Of a stretch of DNA of 64,000 bases, positions 55,286 through 64,000 are shown piece by piece; position 1 is the stretch's first letter; every line of letters begins with the position of its first letter. Where the stretch lies: the NCBI RefSeq assembly GCF_003056055.1, contig NZ_PYFP01000002.1, positions 744,001 to 808,000 on the forward strand, read 5' to 3'. Origin of the DNA: Glaciimonas sp. PCH181 (GTDB taxonomy: Bacteria; Pseudomonadota; Gammaproteobacteria; Burkholderiales; Burkholderiaceae_D). The notes below the pieces were generated by a model, which was not told the DNA's origin, did not search any database, and saw only the letters and a list, made by a program, of their open reading frames with translations. The translations under genes and the position numbers were made by a program.

Positions 55286-56316
55286 TGCGACGTCGCACCT
55301 TTATTTCAGCCTCTGTTGGCGCTGCCTTAAGTACGCTGGCGGGCTGGCAATTCCTTCCATCGCACGTAAAAGCTGGCGCATTTACCCGCAGCGATATCCT
55401 CCCCTCCGGCCAGCGTTTGTATTCCGGTGCCGATCTGGCCTTTGGCACAACCATCGGCATTCAGGTGTTGCACCATGATCAACGTCAAGCGGAATTGGCG
55501 ATTCAAGACGCGATCCACGAGGCTAAGAAAATCGATATGCTGATGAGCATCTACAGCGCGGATAGTCAGGTTTTCCAATTGAATCGTGACGGTCGACTGG
55601 CGCACCCCGATCCGCATTTATTGGTGGTATTGGCAGAAGCACAACGATTGTCGGCTCTCACCGACGGCGCTTTCGATATCACGGTTCAACCGCTTTGGGT
55701 GAAGTTCAGCACCGCAGCGGCTAGCAATACTCTGCCATCTGCTGCGGAAGTTGCGCAGGCCAAAACGTTGGTTAATTGGAAAGATTTATCGGCAGACGCG
55801 CACCAAGTCAGCCTGAAGCCGGGTATGGCGATCACCTTAAATGGCGTGGCGCAAGGCTACGCGGTCGATCTGGCTCTGGCTGCGGTGCAAGCCCGTGGCA
55901 TTCACAACGCGCTGCTCGACACGGGCGAATTTATTTCTGCCGGAACCAAAACTGCGGACCGTCGCTGGCTAGTCGGGGTGCAGGACCCGCGCCAGACCGA
56001 TGTGTTTACAACAGCGTTACAAATGGATGGGCGCAGCGTGGCGACATCCGGGGATTATGAGACGACCTTTACGCCGGATTTTGTCCACAATCACATTTTC
56101 GACCCGGCCACTGGCGATTCTCCGCTGGAACTGGCGAGCGTGACCGTCGTCGCCCCGACCGGTTTATTGGCCGATGGGCTATCTACGGCGCTGTTCGTGC
56201 TCGGCTCCGAGAAGGCGATGCGACTTGCCGCGCAACTCGATCAGGTCGATGTTCTGCTGGTCGATAAAAAGGGCAAAACCTGGAAAACACCGACGCTGCG
56301 CGAATCTGCGGCATAA
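55282..56316 (+). CDS. apbE: ApbE, FMN transferase
   Basis: 344 residues. It begins MMRRRTFISASVGAALSTLAG, a twin-arginine-type signal (RRRTFIS), then the ApbE fold with the metal and FAD motifs ITLNGVAQGYAVDLALAAVQARG, ALLDTGEFISAGTK and ATSGDYETTF. ApbE attaches FMN to Thr in D-x-x-[ST]-x-A-T motifs, present in the NosR-like gene just upstream, so the pairing is direct. The start ATG overlaps the stop of that gene (ATGATG). Confidence 0.93.
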   Translation: MMRRRTFISASVGAALSTLAGWQFLPSHVKAGAFTRSDILPSGQRLYSGADLAFGTTIGIQVLHHDQRQAELAIQDAIHEAKKIDMLMSIYSADSQVFQLNRDGRLAHPDPHLLVVLAEAQRLSALTDGAFDITVQPLWVKFSTAAASNTLPSAAEVAQAKTLVNWKDLSADAHQVSLKPGMAITLNGVAQGYAVDLALAAVQARGIHNALLDTGEFISAGTKTADRRWLVGVQDPRQTDVFTTALQMDGRSVATSGDYETTFTPDFVHNHIFDPATGDSPLELASVTVVAPTGLLADGLSTALFVLGSEKAMRLAAQLDQVDVLLVDKKGKTWKTPTLRESAA

Positions 56317-56450
56317 AACGTTGTCTTTATTGCTTTACGAATAAGAAAATAAGCGGTAATTAACAGAGGGCGATCCGCACTACGGCAGCCTTTTTTAGCG
56401 TTTTTAAGGCACTATTGAATATTGGCAATCAACTTTCAATAATTCCTTAC

Positions 56451-59315
56451 ATGGCTTTTAAACAGACCCGCCTTCATCCCGTTCCTGCTCTCCGTGCCGT
56501 CGTAGAAGAATACGAAAATTCGGCCTTCGGTACGCGTCATATTCATTTGCGCACTGATGAGCAGGAAATGGTATTTCTGGTGGCTTTCCCGACCATTCCA
56601 GACACAAGTGATGGTCGCGCCCACATTTTGGAGCATCTGTCGTTGTGCGGTTCCGCACGTTTTCCTGTCCGCGATCCATTTTTTTCGATGACGCGACGTT
56701 CGTTAGGCTGGATGAATGCATTCACTTATCCAGACAAAACGGTGTATCCGTTCGCGACTACGGATAAGACTGACTTCTTCAATTTGCTTGATATCTATCT
56801 GGATGCGGCTTTTTTTCCGACGCTGGATTATTACGACTTTTTGCAAGAAGGCTGGCGACTGGCGTTTGAAGACGGCAAGCTGACCTATCAGGGTATTGTC
56901 TTAAATGAAATGAAAGGCGCGTATTCGGACCCAATGCGGGCGCTGGATCAGGGCATCAAACAGCATCTTTTCGAAAACACGACGTATGTGGTGGAATCCG
57001 GCGGCGATCCCTTGCATATACCGGATCTGACGCATGCAGCGTTAAAAGCCTTTCATGCGAAGCATTATCATCCCTCACAAGCGGTGTTTATGACCGCGGG
57101 CAATGTCGATGTGGCGGCCGTGCAGGCAATTATTACCGAACGCGTTCTGGCGAAATTACCGGGGCGTGCAGAGCGCATGTTGCCGCAATTGGCCAGCGCG
57201 TGGGCTGCGCCTAAAAATGCGACTATCGCGATTCCCTCGCAAGAAGGCAGCGACAATAAATACGGTTTTCAGATGAGTTGGTTACTGGGCGAATCCACCG
57301 ATCCGGTCGGCAATGTACGAGCAAAATTGCTGGAAGCCGGTTTATTGGGCGATGCTTCGGCGCCGTTATCGCAAGCGATGGAATCTGCCGGTTTCGGCCG
57401 TCCTTCTGCGATGAATCATGCAGAAACCGAATCGCGTCAAATGAGCTTTCATACCGGTATGGAAGGTCTCAAAAAATCGGAAGTCAGTAAAGCCAGAACA
57501 CGCATCTGGAACGCGTTGGAAAAAACCGCTATTACCGGCGTTCCGCACGCCACGCTGCAAGCCAGCTTGCGCGATATCCGCTTTCATCAGCGTGAAATCA
57601 AGGGCGGCGGCCTGCCCTACGGCTTGCATCTTTTGCTCAACGCGCTGCCGTTTGAAATGAATGGCGGCGACATCATTCAGGCGTTTGACGCCGAACCGGT
57701 TTTGCAGCAACTCGACGCGGAAATTAAAGATCCGGCCTTTTTTAAAGGCCTGGTGCAATCACTACTGGATTCGCCTACACGGCTGGAGTCTAGCGTTTTT
57801 GCCGATGCGCGGTATGACGTCGACCGCATTGCGACTGAGACCGCGCGACTGGCGCAGATTGAAAGCAATTTAAGCGAAGAAGATCGCGCGCGTATTGTGG
57901 CCGAATCGGCTGAATTATTGCATCGCCAGCGGCAACCGATGAATAAAGACGTGCTGCCGCGCATTCGCCCTGCGGACGTGACACAGGCGGTCAAGCCGGG
58001 CTTTCCGATACCGGCCGCAGAACAAGGCGCAGTCATCCTGCCGATCGCTTCCAACGGCGTTAGCTATGCCTCTATTTTATTTAACGTGTCAGACTTTTTG
58101 GCGGAAGAATGGTGCTGGCTAAATCTATATGCCAGCTTGATTCCGGATGTTGGCCTGGCCGACAAAAACTACGAAGCAGCCAGCGCATGGCGGCAAGATT
58201 TGGTGCCTGATTTCACCGTTAATCTGGATGTGCATCAAGCGCTGGATGCCAGCGCGCCGCTAAAGATTTCTGTGGAGTTTTCGGCAAAAGGCTTGAAAGA
58301 AGAGCAGGAGCAAATCAGGGAAGCATTGCAAGACACGATTACCGATGCACGCTTTGATGAACTTGACCGCCTGGCATTTCTGATCGATAGCATGGTGCGC
58401 GAAGTACAAAACGATCTAGCCGAAGATGGCGGTCGTTATGCATCGCTTGCCGCCGCCGCACCGTGGTCGCGCTTAAGCCAGTTTGAAGAAGCCGTATTTG
58501 GTGCCAGCGGTCTGCCGTTTTATCGCTATTTGCAAGAACAATGCGAACAGCCGGATGGCATGCAGACGATTGCGGAAAAGTTAAAAGCCTTGCATCAAAA
58601 AGTCATCAGCAGCCCTGTTACGGTACTTGTCTCCGCAGAGCCGGATGCCGCCCCCTTGCTCGGCAAAGCGTTGGTTAAGCCCTTTAGCGCGCAGCCACGG
58701 CCAGTTGGGATTGCCCCGACCCCGGCGACAATCCCGCCAGCCAATGCGGCTTTACACGCCTCTGCGCAAGTGAATCACTGCTTCGCCATCTGGGCCGGGC
58801 CGACTATCGCTGCGCCGGATGCGGCGTTTGTGTCTGTGTTGGCCGAATTAATGACCAACGAAGTATTACACCGGACGATCCGCGAAGAAGGCGGTGCGTA
58901 TGGTGCGCAAGCTTCGCATGCGGTGGCATCAGGGTTGTTTAAAATGACGTCGTTCCGCGATCCGCGATTGGCAGCGACGTATGCCGATTTTGCCCAGGCA
59001 ATCGAATGGGTATTGACGACTGAACTGACCGATGAAAGCATTGAAGAAGCCATCATTAGTGTCGTGCAGGGGCTGGATCAACCACGCTCGCCCTATGCCG
59101 AGGCGATCAACAGTTGGTCGCGCAAGCAGATTGGCGTGACCGAGGCGATGCGTATCCAGTATCGTCAAAATGTTCTGCGCTGTACCGCGACAGATATCAA
59201 GACGGCTGCAGAAAAATGGCTCAATAATATCGTCCCAAGTCGTGCTGCGTTTGTTGGTAAAACAGAGCAAGAGCTGGCAGGTCTTGAGCTGACCAAATTG
59301 GCGTCGCTGGTATAA
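56451..59315 (+). CDS. PreP-type M16 metallopeptidase
   Basis: About 954 residues from MAFKQTRLHPVPALRAV. Zinc motif HxxEH is in GRAHILEHLSLCGSARFPVRDPF, with the downstream Glu in GIVLNEMKGAYSDP. The length and the M16C-like layout (two halves joined by a helical linker) match presequence protease PreP. Such enzymes degrade peptides. It is downstream of apbE with a 134-bp gap. An in-frame start at 56415 is weaker. PqqF, another M16 peptidase, is a different subfamily. Confidence 0.9.
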   Translation: MAFKQTRLHPVPALRAVVEEYENSAFGTRHIHLRTDEQEMVFLVAFPTIPDTSDGRAHILEHLSLCGSARFPVRDPFFSMTRRSLGWMNAFTYPDKTVYPFATTDKTDFFNLLDIYLDAAFFPTLDYYDFLQEGWRLAFEDGKLTYQGIVLNEMKGAYSDPMRALDQGIKQHLFENTTYVVESGGDPLHIPDLTHAALKAFHAKHYHPSQAVFMTAGNVDVAAVQAIITERVLAKLPGRAERMLPQLASAWAAPKNATIAIPSQEGSDNKYGFQMSWLLGESTDPVGNVRAKLLEAGLLGDASAPLSQAMESAGFGRPSAMNHAETESRQMSFHTGMEGLKKSEVSKARTRIWNALEKTAITGVPHATLQASLRDIRFHQREIKGGGLPYGLHLLLNALPFEMNGGDIIQAFDAEPVLQQLDAEIKDPAFFKGLVQSLLDSPTRLESSVFADARYDVDRIATETARLAQIESNLSEEDRARIVAESAELLHRQRQPMNKDVLPRIRPADVTQAVKPGFPIPAAEQGAVILPIASNGVSYASILFNVSDFLAEEWCWLNLYASLIPDVGLADKNYEAASAWRQDLVPDFTVNLDVHQALDASAPLKISVEFSAKGLKEEQEQIREALQDTITDARFDELDRLAFLIDSMVREVQNDLAEDGGRYASLAAAAPWSRLSQFEEAVFGASGLPFYRYLQEQCEQPDGMQTIAEKLKALHQKVISSPVTVLVSAEPDAAPLLGKALVKPFSAQPRPVGIAPTPATIPPANAALHASAQVNHCFAIWAGPTIAAPDAAFVSVLAELMTNEVLHRTIREEGGAYGAQASHAVASGLFKMTSFRDPRLAATYADFAQAIEWVLTTELTDESIEEAIISVVQGLDQPRSPYAEAINSWSRKQIGVTEAMRIQYRQNVLRCTATDIKTAAEKWLNNIVPSRAAFVGKTEQELAGLELTKLASLV

Positions 59316-59381
59316 ATAACGAAAAGGCCTAGGCGCAAACATCAGGGACGACGCGCCGGTTTTTTCAAAAAAATAAAAAAT

Positions 59382-59412
59382 GGTCCGCATGGCTAGACAG
59401 CCTGTGCGGACC
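59382..59412. terminator. Hairpin after the PreP-type gene
   Basis: GGTCCGCA / TGCGGACC outer arms with a GGCT/AGCC inner stem. The T-rich flank lies on the minus-strand side, so on the plus strand it may only stabilise the 3' end. Confidence 0.5.
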
Positions 59413-59609
59413 AAGATATTAAACACTAAAAATTTTTACGAAGATGAAAATTAGTCTCGCAGCCATTCAAAAAGCGCCATCAGAACTAGGCATCGAAAGA
59501 AAGGGAAAATTCTCTGAAAGTCTGCTTTCTGCTCTAGAAATAACCGTCAAAAAACGCACGGCATTCTTGAGACAATTCGCTCTTTGGCCGTGCTAACGTA
59601 GGGCATCAC

Positions 59610-61916
59610 ATGATACCCAAGACTAAAACTACTGTCTTTCATCGCGGTCACGACTCTCTATTGGTTCTTCTTCTTGCGTTCAACTTATTGCTGCTGGTCG
59701 GGCTATGGGTGGGCATACATATCTATACCGAGAACGAACGCGTCGCGGCACTCCATAGCGCCAGCAGCGATATGGACACCCTCGCCCGGGGCTATGAACA
59801 ATATACGTTACGCACCCTTCATCACGACGACGAGGTAGTGAAGTATCTGAAATTTCAGTACGAAAGCAATAACGGCATGATTGATTTACCGGACTTTATT
59901 GAACGCGGTTTGTTGTCATCCGATTTGCTGATTCTGGCCTCTATCGCCAACGAAAAAGGTGATCTGGTGGCGACGACCAAGACCGGGCCGTTTCAGACAG
60001 TCAACTTGCGCGACCGTGAGCATTTCAAGGTGCATATCGCCAACGACTCGCAAAAAATGTTTATCAGCAAACCTGTCATGGGCCGCGTTTCCAATAAAGA
60101 AACCTTGCAGATGAGCCGTCGCCTGAATTATGCGAACGGATCGTTTCGAGGCGTAGTGGTGCTTTCCGCAGACCCCGCCTCTTTCACCGACTTTTACAAT
60201 AAAGCGGATTTTGGCGCGCAAGGCATGGTCAGTTTATTAGGCGCTGATGGCACCTATCGCGCCATTCGCGTCGGGGAGACCGCAAAAAGAAATGTCACGG
60301 TCAATTTTGCCAATACGTTGGCGCTCTATACTGCCGCGCACAAAACCGATAGCCCCGTCGTGATCAACGCCATTGATGACATCCCCCGGATTTCTGCATT
60401 TCGGCAACTCGACGAATATCCGTTAAGCGTCAGTGTTGGCATCTCGGTCGACGACGTGCTGCGGGACGTCAATCTTGCTGCAGTGACTCACTATCGTTGG
60501 GCTGTTGGGGCCAGCTGTCTGATCATTGGTTTTATGATAGTCACCGGCCTGCTTGCGTTTAAGCTGAAAAACCATCAGGCGCAAATGGAATACCTGGCTG
60601 GCCATGATCCGCTGACACAGTTGCCTAATCGATTGCTATTTTTGCGCCACCTGCAAAATGAGATCAATTACGCACAAAATAAAAAAAGCGGGACTGGCGT
60701 ACTGTTTATCGATCTGGATAATTTTAAAAATATTAACGATAGTCTTGGCCACGAAACGGGCGATAAATTGTTATGCGCAGTGGCCGAACGTCTGCAATCG
60801 GCGGTGCGTAATTCAGATAGCGTTTTCCGATTGGGCGGTGACGAATTTACCGTGATACTGAATAATTTCACCGATGATAAAGTGGCTGTATTGGCGAGCA
60901 ATCGCATCATCACAGCGATGGAAAAACCATTTTCAATCAATGGAAAATCTCTGTCAATTGGCGCCAGCGTGGGGATTAGCCGACACCCTTTAGACGGCAC
61001 CACAACGACCGAACTGCTACAACATGCAGACATCGCGATGTATCAGGCCAAGACCGAAGAAAAAGGCGCTTATCGCTTCTTTTCCGCACGCTTAGGCACC
61101 GAGATGGCAGAACGATTGGCGCTTGAACAGTCGATCCGCGAGGGAATCTCTCGTCAAGAATTCTTTTTAACTTATCAACCAAAGATTGATTTAATGTCGG
61201 AACGCGTCGTGGGATTCGAGGCGCTTATGCGCTGGCAGCATCCGTTAAAAGGGATTGTATTGCCTTCCGAATTTATTCCCGCCGCCGAAGCAACCGGACT
61301 GATATTGCCATTAGGTCGACGCGCGTTAGAAATGGCTTGCGAGCAGATGCAACGATGGCAAACGGCAGGATTGGGCTGGATTCCCGTCGCGGTTAACGTC
61401 TCAGCCCGCCAATTTAACAGCAGCCATCTTATCCAGGACGTTGTGGCGGCGTTAGAAAACCATGGCGTGCCCCCGTCCATATTGGAAGTGGAACTGACAG
61501 AAAGTCTGGTCATGAACGACCCGATAGCGGCAGAAGCCATTCTGATGAAACTGCGCGCCATCGGTATCAAGGTATCGATAGACGACTTTGGTGCGGGACA
61601 TTCATCGCTGGCATCGTTGATGCATTACTCGGTAGATTGTCTGAAAATCGATCGCGCATTTATCCAAAGCGGTGCAACCGAAATTATTCGCACCGTAATT
61701 TCATTAGCCAAAAGTTTTCATTTGCAAGTCATCGCGGAAGGTGTCGAAACAGCCGCGCAACGGGATATGCTAAGAGCGCTTTCTTGCGAAATTGTGCAAG
61801 GCTATTTTTACAGCATGCCGGTCCGGGCTGAGGAAGTACCGGCGCTGCTGACAAGATTTCTGAGTGAAGATATTTTTAAATTCGGCCACGTAAAATCGGC
61901 AACGCCGATCGTATAA
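59610..61916 (+). CDS. GGDEF/EAL membrane protein with periplasmic Cache-like sensor
   Basis: 768 residues. A first helix (LLVLLLAFNLLLLVGLWVGIHIY, about 17-40) and a second (VGASCLIIGFMIVTGLLAF, about 300-320) enclose a periplasmic sensor. The cytoplasmic part has GGDEF (LGGDEFTV; the motif is intact) and EAL (FEALMRWQHP and the DDFGAGHSSLASL loop), so it could make or degrade cyclic di-GMP. No link to the PQQ genes is visible except position next to RegA/RegB. Confidence 0.92.
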   Translation: MIPKTKTTVFHRGHDSLLVLLLAFNLLLLVGLWVGIHIYTENERVAALHSASSDMDTLARGYEQYTLRTLHHDDEVVKYLKFQYESNNGMIDLPDFIERGLLSSDLLILASIANEKGDLVATTKTGPFQTVNLRDREHFKVHIANDSQKMFISKPVMGRVSNKETLQMSRRLNYANGSFRGVVVLSADPASFTDFYNKADFGAQGMVSLLGADGTYRAIRVGETAKRNVTVNFANTLALYTAAHKTDSPVVINAIDDIPRISAFRQLDEYPLSVSVGISVDDVLRDVNLAAVTHYRWAVGASCLIIGFMIVTGLLAFKLKNHQAQMEYLAGHDPLTQLPNRLLFLRHLQNEINYAQNKKSGTGVLFIDLDNFKNINDSLGHETGDKLLCAVAERLQSAVRNSDSVFRLGGDEFTVILNNFTDDKVAVLASNRIITAMEKPFSINGKSLSIGASVGISRHPLDGTTTTELLQHADIAMYQAKTEEKGAYRFFSARLGTEMAERLALEQSIREGISRQEFFLTYQPKIDLMSERVVGFEALMRWQHPLKGIVLPSEFIPAAEATGLILPLGRRALEMACEQMQRWQTAGLGWIPVAVNVSARQFNSSHLIQDVVAALENHGVPPSILEVELTESLVMNDPIAAEAILMKLRAIGIKVSIDDFGAGHSSLASLMHYSVDCLKIDRAFIQSGATEIIRTVISLAKSFHLQVIAEGVETAAQRDMLRALSCEIVQGYFYSMPVRAEEVPALLTRFLSEDIFKFGHVKSATPIV

Positions 61917-62021
61917 ATGCGGATTGGCGCGTCTAAAACGACATGGATAATGCTGCCTTTAAACGGCGACATTATGCCAGCTGAATCACTGAAGAAATGA
62001 TGTTTTTTTAAGCGGATGATG

Positions 62022-62597
62022 CTATTTAATGCGCTGCTTTTCCAGCTTGCGCGCCAACGTGCGCCGATGCATGCCCAGACGCCGCGCGGCTTCGGAAATA
62101 TTGAAATCGGTTTCCACTAATACTTCGTGAATACGTTCCCATTCAAGCGTTTTGATAGAGGTTGAACGGTTGGTCAATTCAACTTCGGCAATTCCGGCAA
62201 CGTGACCGAAAGCGGCCTCGATATCGTCGGTATTGGAAGGCTTGGCGAGATACTGACAAGCCCCTAGTTTGATCGCCTCAACCGCTGTGGCGAGACTAGC
62301 GAAACCGGTCAGCACCACAATCAACATCGCCGGATCATGTTTGTGCAGCATCTGAACGCACGCCAGCCCGGAAGTATTGCTGTTTAATTTAAGATCCACC
62401 ACTGCATAGCCCGGTGAATGCTGACGCAACAGTGCGCTGGCCGCATCCAGATTTTCTGCGAGCAATACCGTATAGCCACGCCGTTCAAATGAGCGCCCCA
62501 GCGTGCGTGCGAAAGTGGCATCGTCTTCGATGATGAGTAACAGACGATTTGCAGGGTGATTGGGCGACTCTGGCAAGTGATCAGCCGACATGATCAT
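62022..62597 (-). CDS. regA: RegA/PrrA/ActR response regulator
   Basis: About 190 residues. Receiver domain with acidic pocket IIEDDATFARTL, phospho-acceptor Asp in YAVVDLKLNSNTSG and the Lys in CQYLAKPSN; then a C-terminal Fis-like helix-turn-helix (ISEAARRLGMHRRTLARKLEKQ). RegA globally controls photosynthesis, carbon fixation and respiration genes in response to redox. The start may be 62597 or 62591 (GGAG upstream; a longer frame reaches 62609). It overlaps regB by about 10-17 bp. Confidence 0.92.
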   Translation of the reverse strand: MIMSADHLPESPNHPANRLLLIIEDDATFARTLGRSFERRGYTVLLAENLDAASALLRQHSPGYAVVDLKLNSNTSGLACVQMLHKHDPAMLIVVLTGFASLATAVEAIKLGACQYLAKPSNTDDIEAAFGHVAGIAEVELTNRSTSIKTLEWERIHEVLVETDFNISEAARRLGMHRRTLARKLEKQRIK

Positions 62598-63987
62598 TGT
62601 CTCCATCAACGCTTATTTCCTCTAGACTGATCGCTGCCAGCGGCAGTGTAAGTAGCACCGCAGCACCGCCCTCCTCCCGATTACGTGCCGACACTGCGCC
62701 GCCTAATTTACGGGCGACATTGACGACAAAAAACAAGCCCAATCCGCTGCCGGGGCGTCCCTTGCTGGACTGATACGGTTTGCCTATATGCGCCAACATT
62801 GATGGCACAAAACCCGGGCCATTGTCGGTGACAAGCAACACCAGTGCATCGGCTTCGCGTGTCACTTCCAGCCGCACCCACAGCGGCGACGCTTCCAGCG
62901 CATTGTCGAGTACGTTGTAAATCATCTGTTTAAGGGCTGAGTCGAACACGACCGGGATATCCCACATAATCCGATTTTCATACTCAAATGCGACGATCGA
63001 TCGGGATGAGCGCCAATCTTGCGCCAGATCATTGAGAAAGGTATTAATCGTGGTCTTCACCGAGGATTCGCCCCGCGCCTCGCCGGCCGAAAGCAGGATG
63101 CCGCTGACGATCGATTTGCAGCGCTGTAACTGGGCCTGCATTTCACCAATTTCTTCTTGCAACTCGTTATTCTGGCTGAATTCCGGCATCCGTCGCCAGT
63201 CGCCCAAAATCACCGATAAAGTGGATAACGGCGTGCCCAGTTCATGCGCCGCGCCGGATGCTAACAGCCCCATCCGGACGATATGATCTTCTTCGGCGGC
63301 GCGCTGGCGCAAGTGCGCAAGTTGCGCATCACCGGCGCGCAGATTATTGCCAATGCGCTTGATGAAAAACACCAATAAAGCGGCATTCAGGCCGAAGCAA
63401 ATAAGCATGCCATCGACATACAAACTGGATAAACCATTGCCATGATCATGCGGTATCGCCAGCGGTTTCGAAAACAAAGAAAGCCCGGCCAGGCAGCTAT
63501 TGGTGATGGCAACGATGGTCCAGGTCGACCAGGCTTCTAGCAGCACAGCGCTCAGAATGACCTGCAATAAATAGAGAAATACGAAAGGATTTGCGGTGCC
63601 GCCACTGAGATATAACTGGGCAGTCAACGTACCGACATCCACCAAAAGCGCCAGAAAAAGCTCACTGTTTGCCACTTCGGGACGTTCATGCCATCGCAAC
63701 TGACTGGCGAGATTAAACGCGATCAGGCAAGCCAACACCTCTAGCATATGCGGTAGCGGAAGCGGGATATCGAAGCCCAGCATGACAACCGAGATCGTGG
63801 TGATTTGTCCGATCACCGCGATCCAGCGCAGTTGAATCAGCTGCATCATGTTTTCGCGACCGGCCGCATTTTCAAAACGCTTGCCGCGCTTACCCGGTTT
63901 CTCGCTGGCATAGCTTAACGCAATGAAGCCATCATCTTTGGCTTCGTCTGTCTGTGCAGACATTTCAATTTTGCTTGGCATCTTCAC
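62581..63987 (-). CDS. regB: RegB/PrrB redox-sensing histidine kinase
   Basis: 468 residues with six predicted helices. Features of RegB: the quinone-site heptapeptide GGTANPF in LSGGTANPFVFLYLL; the H box ASGAAHELGTPLSTL; a redox-type Cys in LQRCKSIVSG, in the dimerisation region; N box DNALEASP; and G box GKGRPGSGLGLFFV-like GRPGSGLGLFF. It reports quinone-pool redox state to RegA. With the RuBisCO operon about 57 kb away, it is a plausible regulator of it. The start is GTG at 63987 or ATG at 63981; the window ends 13 bp further on. Confidence 0.93.
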   Translation of the reverse strand: MKMPSKIEMSAQTDEAKDDGFIALSYASEKPGKRGKRFENAAGRENMMQLIQLRWIAVIGQITTISVVMLGFDIPLPLPHMLEVLACLIAFNLASQLRWHERPEVANSELFLALLVDVGTLTAQLYLSGGTANPFVFLYLLQVILSAVLLEAWSTWTIVAITNSCLAGLSLFSKPLAIPHDHGNGLSSLYVDGMLICFGLNAALLVFFIKRIGNNLRAGDAQLAHLRQRAAEEDHIVRMGLLASGAAHELGTPLSTLSVILGDWRRMPEFSQNNELQEEIGEMQAQLQRCKSIVSGILLSAGEARGESSVKTTINTFLNDLAQDWRSSRSIVAFEYENRIMWDIPVVFDSALKQMIYNVLDNALEASPLWVRLEVTREADALVLLVTDNGPGFVPSMLAHIGKPYQSSKGRPGSGLGLFFVVNVARKLGGAVSARNREEGGAAVLLTLPLAAISLEEISVDGDNDHVG

Positions 63988-64000
63988 TTTCGTGGTTCGC

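Noticed and set aside
56451..59315. PreP-type peptidase as the missing PqqF
   Set aside because: PqqF is an M16 peptidase, but this single chain has the PreP layout and is far from the pqq genes, with no sign of co-regulation.

Overview
The window looks like a chromosomal segment of a betaproteobacterium, most likely in Burkholderiales and perhaps Oxalobacteraceae. The evidence is a red-type (form IC) RuBisCO operon in the cbbLSXYEFP order known from Cupriavidus, a RegB/RegA redox pair, a Burkholderia-type porin, PedF-type cytochrome c, and moderate base composition. It encodes C1/alcohol oxidation with pyrroloquinoline quinone (PQQ) plus CO2 fixation, so it suggests a facultative methylotroph or alcohol oxidiser that can assimilate carbon through the Calvin cycle.

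Layout. 1-7.7 kb: Calvin-cycle operon (prkB partial, cbbF, cbbE, cbbY, cbbX, cbbS, cbbL, minus strand) with divergent cbbR. 7.8-13.1 kb: cytochrome b561, periplasmic YVTN beta-propeller, TonB-dependent receptor and periplasmic ankyrin protein (minus). 13.4-19.5 kb: first PQQ alcohol dehydrogenase, dihaem cytochrome c and pqqABCDE (plus). 19.7-24.0 kb: GlxA-type regulator, a GspF remnant, and the glutathione formaldehyde pathway (gfa, fghA, frmA). 24.5-33.2 kb: AcoR-type sigma-54 activator, MfnD/OrfY-like ATP-grasp enzyme, the xoxF-xoxG-xoxJ-unknown operon and a small secreted Cys protein. 33.6-42.1 kb: aldo/keto reductase and a transglutaminase / circularly permuted ATP-grasp / DUF2126 cluster. 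42.4-44.6 kb: small accessory patch (HepT pseudogene, nucleotidyltransferase pair, ribbon-helix-helix protein). 44.7-56.3 kb: substrate-binding protein, pedF, second AcoR-type activator, third PQQ dehydrogenase, porin, NosR-like flavo-iron-sulfur protein and ApbE. 56.4-64 kb: PreP-type peptidase, GGDEF/EAL protein, RegA and RegB.

How it fits together. Alcohols are oxidised in the periplasm by three quinoproteins. All three carry the extra Asp two residues after the catalytic Asp that marks lanthanide-dependent enzymes, and no calcium-type MxaF is present. Electrons pass to cytochromes c. Formaldehyde can be cleared by the glutathione route, and CO2 can be refixed by RuBisCO. RegBA and CbbR would tie fixation to redox state.

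The most interesting signal is a set of six sigma-54 -24/-12 promoter matches. All lie on the minus strand with exact GG-N10-GC spacing, directly upstream of the TonB receptor, xoxF, the small Cys protein, pedF, the third dehydrogenase and the porin. With two AcoR-type activators and TGTTC/GAACA inverted repeats near several of the sites, this suggests a lanthanide/alcohol regulon that also takes in outer-membrane uptake genes and an uncharacterised periplasmic protein.

The window also holds a dispersed intergenic repeat family (at least five copies or fragments), an 18-bp minisatellite, and stem-loops after the leading genes of several operons. All calls come from reading the sequence; no database search was run.
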